From contig WOAB01000109.1 of NCBI GenBank assembly GCA_027886185.1, positions 5,002,501-5,066,500 on the forward strand: 64,000 nt of DNA, given 5' to 3'. This document shows, piece by piece, positions 23,228 to 33,739 of this stretch. Within the stretch, counting starts at the first letter, position 1. Every line of letters begins with the position of its first letter. This DNA is from Rheum nobile (Eukaryota > Streptophyta > Magnoliopsida > Caryophyllales > Polygonaceae). The notes under the pieces were generated by a model. That model ran no database searches and was not told the DNA's origin. It worked only from the letters and a program-made list of their open reading frames with translations. A program made the position numbers and the translations under genes.

Positions 23228-25637
23228 TAATGTGGCTGCGAGCCACTACCTTCGCCAGGTTCCGTGACAGAATCACGAAACATCTGGGACTGGCGAGGTG
23301 GGGGTGGGGCCATGGGGGGAGGCTGCCCAGTCAGCATATGCAGTCACAACCCCGTGTGTTGCTCGAACGTCTCTGTCGCCGCCTCAGGTGTGCACAAATA
23401 AGTGCGGATATCAGCAGCAACCACCTAAATGCGCTGTATAGAAAGCAAGTAATATTTGTCAAAATATTGCAAAATATAAAATTACGGACAAGCTAAATAC
23501 ACGCGAGAAATTGGCTAAATGTACGCGATATTACACGCTTAAGGTACGCGTCTAATTTTACACGCCTAAGCTACGCGATATTACACGCTTAAGGTCCGTT
23601 TAGATAATTTTCCGCGTGTATTTAGCCATAGCCTAAAATTATAGATAAATCATTCAAATAATTCGACAAAAGTTAGCATACCGCGACTGCGTCAACGGTG
23701 GAGGGACGTGGATAGGGCCGACCGGACGATCACGTCTGACTGAATCGGGATCGACCAATGGATGAGAACACTCGTCATACCAATCTAAATAATCGGCAGA
23801 CATGTCCCACCCATGTGTCACAACCGATCCCTAGAGGTCAATCAAGGGTCTCGGGTCTGCATCCCAAGCCAGTAGAAGCTCACCCACAAAACTCAGCTCG
23901 TATCCCTTGATTTCCGCTTTCCTGACGACCTTGGCCGGCTGAATGGGCAAAACTGGGATAGGCTGCATCATCCCAAACTGGCTGAGGACTCTGTCCGGGT
24001 GGTACGGCTCCTGAACATCTACAATGCGCAGTATACCGCAAAACCTGGCAGGAGCTACCTCAGGAGCCTGGAAGTCCAACCCCACCCAGGGGGTCCAGGT
24101 AACCTGTAAAGTCAAAAAGGCAAAGTCAATACATACGTACTTTTTTAAATTAAAGACTAAGATATCGAAAATTACGTGTACTATTCTACCTCCTCGTATC
24201 TCATGCGGTCCAACATGCGACGTATGGCGATCAAACGACCGGTGTTTCTACTGTTCGGCACCTCCGCGGCACCAGAAACAGCTCCTCCAAAGGCCTGAGG
24301 GTTCGTGACATATTGTTCCCGGAAATGTGGGAAATATGCCCAAACCCAGCACTGTAAATGAATAACTAAGGGCATTAATGACCAAAATATTAAAACATAA
24401 CTTAATATTTCACTAATCTATCTAATATCTTACCCTGATCAGAATCCCGCACGATGCAATGCCCAGTGCTCCACGGCTAGACGCATGTCCCAAGTTGCGG
24501 TAGACGTACGCTAGAATCCCAACTCCACATGCAGTGTCGCATGTGACGTCGTGGTCAAACAAAAGCGCCAACCACTTCTGCTTCGCGGCGTTAGTCGACT
24601 TGTCCACCAGGACAGTCGAGCCGAGAAGCAAAAAGAGGTAGTACGTAGCAATAACGCCCTCGTCACGCTCGTCTCCTCTACGTCTCCGTCTCCGTCTCCT
24701 CTGCTGTACATGAGGCAGCATCTACGGAAGTGCCTCAGGAGCGGACTGAGGTATAGGACGGTCAAATATAGCCCGAGCAATGTGTGTCTCGTAGCTAGGG
24801 AGAAGAATCGGACACCTTGGGCCTCCAGGCATGCAAGGATGGTAAGTATGTACAACAAATGGACCGGGAGGAGGTGGAGAAGAAGGACCAGTATGAGGTG
24901 GAGAAGAAGGATCGACAGAAAGTGGAGAAGAAATATCGGCATAAGGTGTAGAAGAAGGACCGGCATGGGATGGAGAGGGGACAGGAGTAGGTATCGACCC
25001 AAAAAAAGGCAGGGAATGAGAAAATGGAATGTCGTCCGTACTCAACTCATGCGTCGGTAATGTAGGCTCCAAAGACTCGACAAAGTCATACCCTGCCCCA
25101 TCACGCGACTCCTCCTCAACAGCCTCATCATCAACCGTCATGGGCTGAGCTGCCAAGTCCTCAGCGTCCTCCAAATAGTCATCATTAGCGGTGCCGGTCA
25201 TAGGCGGATGCAAAGATACCGCACTAGACGACAATATATCAGTGCTCACAATACCGGCGCGGCGACGAATAGACTCCGATATACCAACACGCCGGGTGCG
25301 GTCAGCAACAACAAGTGTCGGCTCCGTACGCCCAGTAGGGGTAATGACCGCCAATATACTCTAATTTTTTAGATACTAATTTAATTACGGACTAATTAAT
25401 ACATTTAGGAACTTAAATGATTAATTTTAGAATTTATTATACTTGTTATTTTCTAAATATACTATACGAGCCAATAATTCTAATCTATTTAAAATTTAAT
25501 AATGATAAATTTCAAATTTCAAATAATACCGCTCGTAGACCGATTTGACTCGATCCAGGCGTCGTCGGAATTGTATCCGCTAGGTCCCTAACTCGACCTC
25601 CCCTTCCACCTCGGGTCCGAGCTCCGCCGGAAACCAT
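23228..25637 (-). pseudogene. PMD gene 2 of the Mutator-like element, internally deleted
   Basis: Exon 1 (25637-25530) encodes MVSGGARTRGGRGGRVRDLA, a Gly/Arg start. Exon 2 (25360-24434) has an acidic, then Pro/Ser-rich N-terminus and reaches YETHIARAIFDRPI, the PMD entry. It then has a stop (TAG near 24722) and jumps to STVLVDKSTNAAKQKWLALL, so the first PMD half (the FVERWHLETNTFHFP part of gene 1) is missing. Exons at 24351-24190 and about 24102-23681 give CWVWAYFPHF and TWTPWVGLDF, with a further stop near 23831. The last exon (about 23430-23228) reads VVAADIRTYLCTPEAATETF, has TGA for CGA, and ends at TAG 23228-23230. The MITE lies in the last intron. It is convergent with transposase and OTU. 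Confidence 0.72.
23486..23633 (-). mobile_element. 148-bp MITE derived from the two ends of the host element
   Basis: The MITE starts ggacaagctaaatacacgcg and ends with the reverse complement of ggctatggctaaatacacgc. Its left 68 bases equal the reverse complement of 26345-26412. Its right 44 bases match the element's left end (14876-14919) with two differences. It is therefore an end-to-end deletion derivative of this element or a sister, in reverse orientation. Flanking 9-mers taaaattac (23477-23485) and taaaattat (23634-23642) match at 8 of 9 positions. It sits in the last intron of PMD gene 2. Confidence 0.85.
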
Positions 25638-26045
25638 CAAGCCCTCCTCCTCCTCCTCCTCCTCTACCGCCAGTCACGCATAAATTCCCCCGAAGCTCGC
25701 ACCACCGGCGCCGGAACTCCCACCGCCGCCTGCAGTCGCCTCTGCGCCGCCACCGCTCGCACCTCCGCCAGCCGCCTCCGCGTCGCCAGCCTCTCTCGGC
25801 GTCGCGCCAGTGGGAGCGCCGCCGGTCGCCCCTTGCTCCAGAATTTCACCCACCGCTCCGCCGCCGCTTTCGAACCTCTCTCCGCCACCAATGAACTCGC
25901 CCAACCCAGCCCAATCACAATCCATGCCTAATTTCAAACAATCAAAGCAAATGGAAGAGAGATTTCGTCGAAATCATTTTCGAATTTTTTAGGTTTTGAA
26001 CGCGGCGGGAGGAAGAAGACGATGTGGCAGCTTAAGCTTGTGCTT

Positions 26046-26367
26046 ACACGCCTAGCTTAGACGTTTGTCCAAACGCCTAAGCTAGGCGTATGGTTTTACT
26101 GGACAAAGGCTAGTTATTGGGCCAGTCCAATAACTAGCCCATAGTGAAAACCAGACGCCTAGCTTAGGCGTTTGTATAAACGCCTAGCTTAGGCGTCTGG
26201 TTTTACTGGGCCCAATAACTACCACATATAACCAGACGCCTAGATTAGGCGTCTGGCCAAACGCCTAAGCTAAGCGTGTACTTCATACATGTTTTCGAAA
26301 ATGGCAAGAATACCCCTCCACGCTTAGCTTAGGCGTGTAAAAGCAGACGCGTACCTTAAGCGTGTAA
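26046..26367. repeat. Subterminal palindromic motifs, right cluster
   Basis: About eight copies of the (c)acgcctaagctaggcgt motif occur at about 26046, 26071, 26154, 26179, 26234, 26260, 26319 and 26349. Several stand in pairs 25 bases apart. The upstream 25640-25990 stretch is GC-rich leader sequence before PMD gene 2. Confidence 0.75.
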
Positions 26368-26412
26368 TATCGCGTACATTTAGCCAATTTCTCGCGTGTA
26401 TTTAGCTTGTCC
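26291..26412 (-). repeat. Right terminal inverted repeat of the Mutator-like element
   Basis: It is the reverse complement of a relative of 14876-14998. The last 68 bases are identical to one end of the internal MITE. Confidence 0.8.
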
Positions 26413-26589
26413 GTAATTTTATATTGATAGTTTTTTTAATTATTAAAAATATATTGATTTTACATTTAAAAAATATTAAATGAATGAATAATATATCTAG
26501 CTAGTTACAATATAAATAAAATTAAGATAAATACGATAATATGAAGAAACCTCTACTAATGCTCAATTAATAAAGACCGATGTGATTTT

Positions 26590-26781
26590 TTTTTTGATTA
26601 GGTAAAAATTAGACTGGAAACCACAGAAGAGACAGTTTCTCAGGCTATAGCATCCTTTCGGATGAGAATTACAAATTCTAGACAAGCTCGAATATCTTTC
26701 AAGAAACTCTGCTGAACCGTCTTAGCGATGAAATCGGCCACCATGTTTGTTTCTCAGAAGACATGGAAAATATGCACTGAA
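26590..26781 (-). mobile_element. 5'-truncated LINE (non-LTR) insertion, RNase H tail
   Basis: The 18-bp target duplication aaagaccgatgtgatttt is at 26572-26589 and 26782-26799. On the minus strand the insert encodes ETNMVADFIAKTVQQSF, the end of a plant LINE RNase H domain, with one stop before it. It then gives a short 3' UTR ending TTTTTACCTAATC and a poly-A tail (T run at 26586-26595). It is a typical severely truncated L1-type copy. Confidence 0.85.
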
Positions 26782-26951
26782 AAAGACCGATGTGATTTTG
26801 TACATACATAATATGTTCAATCATGTCATATACTTAGATATAAATGAATTAAAAAGAAAATTTGAATAAATCGTCACTAATCAAATGGAAAAACTAAAAG
26901 AGAATACTCAAAAAATACCTAATATATTCTATCAAATGTTCTAAAAGACGC

Positions 26952-29900
26952 TAGGCAACACCAAAAGCGATGAAAACGCTCTCGCCCTGAGCCTCAGCCG
27001 GCCCTAAAAAAATCAGCTCCATCGAGCCTCCACCGGCCGACCACCGCTATCCCCGTCGCTTCTCCGTTCGACCGAGCCTCCCATGGCCGGTGTGACCCGT
27101 CGTTGTCGCCGAAACTTCCACCGCTCCCTTGGCTGCTCCGATCCCGGCCGAATCTACACCTCCGACCGAGCCCTCGCTCTGACCGAGTCCCCGCTCCGCA
27201 CCGAGCCCCCACTCCGACCGAGCCCCCGCCGACGCCGAGGAACACTACACAACCATTCTCTGCGCTCCGGCACCGTACAAACCACTCTCTCATCTCTGTC
27301 GCCAGCATCGACCTCAACCATGGAGACTTCGTCGGTTCCTGCCGTTTGTAACACCCCCAAATCTTAACCCATTTGGAAAGGTATTACTGCCAGTGACCTC
27401 GGGTTCTACACCGAAGCCACCCCAGGCTTTTCCAATGAAATACAAATCATAAAATGATAATCAAAGTGCAACACATCAAAATGTTTAATCAAAACATAAG
27501 TTTGGGGATTACATCCCAATCCAACATAGGACAAAACATAAAGTAGTCCGATCAAACGAAATATAGTACAATTAGAGTAAACATAGTTCAGCGGAAGTCT
27601 TTTAAAATAAATACAAGTCTTGATCACATCGATCAACGCCAAGGATCTCAACCTGAACAAACTTATTAAAACACCATTTACGTCCATAGTCGCTCTAGCC
27701 TTCACGGAGTGGCAACTTATCTGATGTGCCGAATCGAACGGATGACACCAGCCAACCATGCAGAGAACAATTGCGGTTGGTTAGTCTAATGAAAGACTAT
27801 ACAAGGGTACAAAGTAGATGGTTCGAAGTAGTCGTATTAGGTTAGACTCATCGCTTCTCGAGTAATAGCCGATAACGATAATCAACCTTCATACTTCTAC
27901 TGAATATATATATATCAAAAGACATGATCAAAAGAAGACTCCAACGGAAGTGAGCCTTATAGGAATTATCCAAGAGAAGACTCCAAGAACTTGAGTCTTA
28001 TCAGAAACATGACAAATGTCTAGAACATAAACATCTCATACAAGCGTTCAAAAACGACAAGATGTTTCGGTTCACGACCAACCTCACCGCAATAATGCGA
28101 ATCCAGATTGGAAAGAGTCAAGACGAGCTTTCCAAGCTGCACTATTACCTAGTTGCACTACTCGCCACAGGTGTATTAATCATATGCGACTCGGCGCTTA
28201 TCTTATTTAATTCCAAAATGCACAATCACATTATAAGCTTTTATAATCATCTCGTCCGAGACAAGAGATCTTTTGGGAGCAACTCCCGAGATTTGTGACA
28301 CTGGCTAAGTGCACCACCTCTACACTAAACGTATAGAGGCCGGTCATGACCAACAGAATGATGTTAGGGGTTTTGCCTCCCTACACACCATTTAATATAT
28401 TATAAAGAAACGACTAGACGTCGAAGAGTCCAACGTTCCTAACTACTCGTGCTAACTAAACAGTTCAACACAGTAATAATCTACATCACAGCCATCATGG
28501 CCAACATCAAAAACATATATCTATACTAGCGTTGTTCTAGTAGATATACAACCTAGTATAATATCATGTTTTAATCATTTATATCTATAATAGCGTTGAT
28601 TCTAGCAGAATATACAACCTATTATAATGTCATCTTTTAATCTTCCAAAACAGTTTATCAAAACTGATCTCAGACAGAAACAATATTCATTCCAAATTAA
28701 TTAACAATTAAACAATTGATAATCAATGTAAATATGGAATGATGAGCAAGAGAGAACCGCCACTTGCCTGGACATAGATTCGGCGATGAATCTGGACGAG
28801 ACGACTACCGAAAATATCATTTCCAAGGATATGGCTTAAGCTTCAGAATATTCCTAGCAGGGTACGAGTCCACACGCGATCCAGCTCATGACAAATTAAT
28901 TAATCTCAATTAATTTGTCTAGACGAACTCAAGGAATTAAATTCAATAAATTCTTATGATTTTAAATCATAAGAATATTGATTGAATTTTCCTAAAGACA
29001 ATACGGATAAAAGGGAATCGAAATTATACCGCTCGAATAATTTCGAGTTAAATTTGGACTGGAATTGAATTGGGCTTCTCGGCCCAACAATAAGCTAATT
29101 AAGCTAAGGGGGGCCCACCACCAATCTTTCTCCTTCTTCCTTTGTCAACAACAAACATCAACAACTCAACAACAGTGGCAGCCACCATCAACAACGAGCA
29201 ACAGCTCCAACACCGGGAAGCAGCTCGGCTTCTCGCAGGGGAAAAGCTCCTCGTCGCCGGAGACGACGGCGGCAACCAACACCAGCGGACAACAACACTA
29301 CAACAACAGCAGAACACCAGCGGACAGAGGCACGAACAGAGGAGGACGAAGAGAACGGCGGTCCGGTCCGGGTCGAGCTCGCCGGAGGGGACGACCGAGC
29401 TGCACAAGAGGCGGTGGGAGCATCGGCTCACGAGAGCTCACAGAGATATGACGAGAGGAAGAGAAATGGAATTTGGTCTGTTCGGCCTCTTTGCAGAGAC
29501 TTTAATCAAATTCCCAATTTGATTTCAGGAGCACAAGTGTACGTACACATAGCTTCTTTCAGACTTGCAAATCCCAATTTCAATTACACGTAGCTTCTTG
29601 ATGTGAGGAAAGAAGCCCACGTATAACACCCTGTAGATATTAAATCCCAAGTTCCAATTCTAATTTGATTTGAGGAGGTTAATATGCCCACGTAGCCTTT
29701 GATTTACAGATTGAAGCAAACCTCAAATTTGATGTGAGGAAGAAACAGCTACCATATAGCTTTGATATGGGTTTTAAACCCCAAAAATTATATGTTTGTA
29801 TCCAAACAAATATTAGAAGTCCCAAAAATACATCGAATGTATTTTATACCACTCAAGAAATTATTTCGGAGATCATGGATGTTACGGAAAATCCGAACTC

Positions 29901-30063
29901 CACTGAAAGCGAAATAATTATTGAACGAAGGATGGGAAAATTACCCAAATACCCTTACTAAAATTAAGGGGTATTACACCGTCCTCCTCGTCGAGCCTGG
30001 GTTGTTCTTTCGCGTCCGTTTCTTGTTTTTGTGGATCTGAGATTCAGCGAGTTTGAGGGTTTT

Positions 30064-30097
<34 letters not shown>

Positions 30098-30515
30098 TTG
30101 TTGTGTGTTTCTGGTTTGCAAGTTTGGGTATTGTACTTCTTTGCTTTGTTGAGTTGAGCTAGGTGGAGTCCGAGTTGTTCCGGTTGTGGTCGTGGATGTG
30201 TCTGAGGCTCTTGAAGATCCATATAGGCAACGTCAGGGTGGTCGAGATTCCTGAAGATCCATCATCTTGGTGAGGGCAACGTCATGGTAGTCCATTCAGC
30301 ACCTGCCCAGGAGTCGTCCTGTTTGACCCTTGTTCTGGTGGCACTTGTTTTGTGCTTTACTCACTTCTCTCCCTAGCTTTTTTGGCTCGATTTTGCTTTT
30401 TGTATTTTCCTTTATTTCCTTTATTGTTCTTACCGGTTTTTCCGGTGCCGATTTATCGGCCTCTCGAGTTTTCCGACGTTGTTGTCGGTTCTTGAATTTT
30501 TACCTAATCAAAAAA
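26952..30515 (+). mobile_element. LINE-derived non-autonomous retroelement, split by a solo LTR
   Basis: An 18-bp target duplication, aaatgttctaaaagacgc, is at 26934-26951 and 30516-30533 and may extend to 23 bases with one mismatch. The insert ends ttgaatttttacctaatc plus an A run, the same 3' end as the LINE at 26590-26781. Without the LTR inside (27347-29978) it is about 0.93 kb: a GC-rich leader (26952-27346) and a 3' segment (29984-30515) holding gaggctcttgaagatcca and tgtgctttactcacttct, which has a relative at 47570-47940. It lacks endonuclease and reverse transcriptase, so it is internally deleted or always non-autonomous. Frames at 26994-27367 are leader sequence and are not taken as genes. 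Confidence 0.75.
27347..29978 (+). mobile_element. Solo LTR of a chromovirus-type Ty3/gypsy element (copy 3)
   Basis: It starts tgtaacacccccaaatc and ends aaggggtattaca (TG/CA). The flanking 5-mers ccgtt (27342-27346) and ccgtc (29979-29983) match at 4 of 5. It shares with copies 1 and 2 the TGTAACACCCC start, the ggttggttagtct..agact block and the tgcctgga..ctgg-type module, but is otherwise diverged and in the opposite orientation. No coding region; the frame at 29065-29451 is Ser/Gln/Thr-rich and has no recognisable domain. It lies inside the LINE-derived insert. Confidence 0.75.
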
Positions 30516-30599
30516 AAATGTTCTAAAAGACGCGAGGCGGAAGGCAGGCGGTTAGGTGAGGCTTAGCGCATGGGTGAGGACTAGACGGGTTATATTACT

Positions 30600-32410
30600 G
30601 CATGATCCATGTGATTATTTGACTAAGTTCTCCCAAATCCATTAATCTTTATAAAACTATGTTGAATGAGGTTTAATATTTTATAATGGGTCTTATTTTA
30701 CAATGCCCGACCTAAAACTTGCCCTAATTTCTCTATCTATTATCAAACTTAAAAGAGAACAATATTGGATAGAGTTTCACTCTTCCTCACAACAACCATC
30801 CTTTTTCTATCCCTCACATCTAATATGAAAATCAAGATTAAATGTGAATAATCTATATGTTGAAAAAAAATCAAAATCATATCTATTTTTTTTATATAAT
30901 AATAATAATAGAAAAGATGTAATTTACACGATATGGAGTAGATGTCACAATAAATAGCGTAGCACAATGTCAAAACAACATGTGGTCTTAGCTAAGTTTT
31001 ACTTTAGTATTATATAGTAGATTAGACATCAAGGCTTAAAAGTTAAAACCAATCATATAAATGGGCAACATTGTAAATTTAGAAATATAAAGGTGTGACA
31101 AATTAGTTAAAAGATATGATAATACGTATTCCTCTACAACTATGTAAATTAATTTTGAAATAATGTTGTTTCACAAAAAATAAATATTCACTTAAAAATT
31201 TGGAAATATTTGAATACTATTAATTGAAGCAAAATTTAAATCATCCTAGTATATATAATATATCATTTAAATGAGATATTTATGATTAGATTGAATTTTA
31301 AATCAAGACAAAAAATAAAAATAAATTTGATTTGATTTGGAAATTGTGTCGACAAATAAATCTTAATTTTAAAAAATGCATTCATTTTTATATGGATTTT
31401 AGTTTATTTGTGAAGTATTCAATATAGATATCATGTTTCTTAATTTTTGGTTTTATCAGATATGTTTTATTTACTCTCTTTTTTTTTTTACAGAAAGTCA
31501 TTATAACCAAATATTTTGACATATCATACCGATTAGGTAAAATGAAAAATAAGTTAAGAGTGTCAAAAATTATTCAGGTTAATTAATAATCATAACCTAA
31601 AATAGAGAATGCAAAAATTGAAAGAAAAAAATCAATCATAAATCTGATATCCTAAATTAGTTTTAGATATTGTATTTTCAATCTCATACCGAATATCTTT
31701 TTTATTATTTTTCTAAAAAAATATTTATAACCAAAACTTATGATCTTCGGTTTTCTATAACTTTTATTTAGTTTACAATCATATATCCACAAGTATGTAG
31801 CAATTAATTACCTCGATGCTTACTTCGATTTCTATAACTACTATTTAATTTACAATTGACCATTATTCTTTGTTGTTTAGATTTTCCAATATATGATCTT
31901 CAATTATTCTCACTTTTTAAAAATGCACAAGTACTTGAATTGTTGTTTTCCGACTAATGGCTAGTACTATAGCTTTAAGGGATTCTTTGTCAAGCCTTTA
32001 CTGAAACAAATGCCGCGACAAGTCGAGGATTCCAAGACGGTGACGTGGTAGGGATGTGTAGATCAGCACTCATCGGTGACGTGCGGATCAATCTAATATT
32101 GAGTTGATCAGTGTTGTGAAAGTTTTGGATTTATAATTTTTATAACTGATTTGTAAACTTTGTGATTGGTTTGTATTTAAATTAGGAAAAGTTTATAGCT
32201 AAATTTAATATAAAAAACTTTGATACATAATTAAATTTAATTAAAAAAGTGAAAAAAGAAAAAAGAGATATATAACCACCTTAATGAGGGGTGTCAATGT
32301 GTCATATTGCTTAGTTAGGTTAGTTTAATAGTGCATATATAGTAGATTTTAAATTAAGAGAAAATGTCATTTGAGAATATATATTAGGGTGAGAAAAGAG
32401 AATAAATTCT
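30600..32410. other. AT-rich intergenic DNA, nothing recognised
   Basis: No reading frame, RNA gene or repeat of note was found. The stretch is strongly AT-rich with scattered A/T runs. Confidence 0.6.
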
Positions 32411-32424
32411 AGTCTTTGAAAGTT

Positions 32425-33735
32425 TGACCGGTCAACATGACTGATCAAACCAGTCACTGACGGTCAACGTCGGAGCTCCGACGTTGACCGATGGAATTTT
32501 ATTTTTTATTTTTTTTTCGGGTCCAATTTTTTCCAGGCCCAAGTTTTGACTTGCGACGACATGTGCATAAGTTTTGGCTTGTATGTGCATCGATATTGAC
32601 TTGTATGTGCATTGATATTGAATAAAATTTGTATAAGATTTTTTTACTATATGTGTGACTTTGTGTAAGTGAAAACTCATGCACATACATGTAAAAATCA
32701 ATGCAATTCACAGAATGTGCATAGGTTTTCACATTGTGTGTATAGATTTTGACCTGTATGTGCATCTAAACTCCACTTGTGTATAAATTTAAATTCATGC
32801 ACATACAGGAAAAAACAGATGCACTTCCTTGAATGTGGATGAGTTTTGGCTTGAATGTGCATACCCTTTAAAGTGCATGTTCTTTTGATTGTATGTGCAT
32901 GTAAATTGTATTAGGCGTGCATAGGGTTTGACTATATGTGTGACTGTTTGTAAGTGAAAACTCATGCACATACATGCAAAATCTTATACACTTCTCAGAA
33001 TGTTCATAGGTTTTGGCTTATATGTGCATTGAATTTGACCTATATGTGCATCTAAATTTTACTTGTGTGCATTGTTTTCTTCGGTTGAAATGTGCATGAG
33101 TTTTTGGCTTGTATGTGCATACCCTTTGAAGCACAAGTCTTTTTGCTTGAATGTGCGCAAGTTTATACATATATGTGCATGTACATTGTACTAGGTGTGC
33201 ATGAGTTTCAACTTAACATTTTATAGAAATTAAAATACACATGACTTTTTGTAAGTGTAAACTCATGTACATATAGACAAAAACATATGCACTTCTCTGA
33301 ATGTGCACAAGTTTGTGCTTATATGTACACATGCCAAAACTTATGCATATACAGTGTACAACTCATGCACATTTTATACAGTTTTTAGATGCACATACAT
33401 GTCTATATTGATGCGCACACAAGCTAAATTGTATACACGTGTCATCTGAAGCAACAAAATAGTATTGAAAAAAAGAGGGTTGAAAAAAATGAAAAAAATC
33501 GAACGGAAAAATAGGGATGACAATGCCTTATAAAAATTTTGATGCACATACAAGTTAATACTGATGAACACATAAGAAAAAAATGTTGCACATGCAGAGC
33601 AAGCAAAAAGTGTCCCCAACAAAAAAAAGGGCCGAAAAATAAACATTATCCGGACAACGCCTTATAAAATTTTGATACACATACAAGACAATATAGATGC
33701 ACACACAAACCAAAATTTGTGCATATGTCATCTTG
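32425..33735. repeat. Foldback phrase array with GACCGGTCAA head (TGTGCAT / ATGCACA units)
   Basis: The head (32425-32530) has several gaccggtcaa-type boxes, including a palindrome around cggagctccg, then T-rich sequence. From 32555 to about 33200 the phrase is read as tgtgcataagttttggcttg. From about 33240 to 33735 it is read as its reverse (gatgcacatacaagt). The whole array could therefore fold on itself. The final 375 bases (33350-33733) are repeated at 36533-36905. Confidence 0.65.
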
Positions 33736-33739
33736 TAAC

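Larger units (their letters stand above)
14876..26412 (+). mobile_element. Mutator-like element carrying transposase, OTU protease and PMD genes
   Basis: The left end (14876, ggctatggttaaatatacgc) and the reverse complement of the right end (26412, ggacaagctaaatacacgcg) are related. They stay alignable for about 120 bases, through shared tacacgctt and ggggtattcttg blocks. The flanking 9-mers aaaatttta (14867-14875) and gtaatttta (26413-26421) match at 7 of 9 positions, acceptable for an old Mutator target duplication. Inside are a transposase (15237-18177, +), an OTU protease gene (18202-22043, +), an AT-rich 41-bp array, and a PMD gene (25637-23228, -). Without the later solo LTR and MITE it would be about 8.3 kb. 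Convergent transposase and accessory genes recall MuDR. PMD and OTU genes associated with MULEs are known; I cannot say whether this exact trio has been described. Confidence 0.75.

Noticed and set aside
23228..23496. Plus-strand frame 23230-23496 as a gene
   Set aside because: It is the reverse of the last PMD exon, where the minus strand gives PMD-like C-terminal sequence.
14876..23633. A smaller MULE ending at the right arm of the internal hairpin, with a second element 23486-26412
   Set aside because: Those two units would overlap, and both would cut the PMD gene, whose last exon lies at 23430-23228. The hairpin has its own 9-bp duplication, so it is a separate MITE and the outer ends belong together.
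24511..25060. Frames of 163-169 codons antisense to PMD gene 2
   Set aside because: Mirror of the Pro/Ser-rich PMD exon; repetitive Arg/Trp or Leu/His content; no independent evidence.
26994..27367. GC-rich frames in the leader of the LINE-derived element
   Set aside because: Pro/Arg-rich in three frames because of GC content; interrupted by the LTR border; no homology signal recognised.
29065..29522. Frames of 126-128 codons in solo LTR copy 3
   Set aside because: Ser/Gln/Asn-rich low complexity inside an LTR, open on both strands, no domain.
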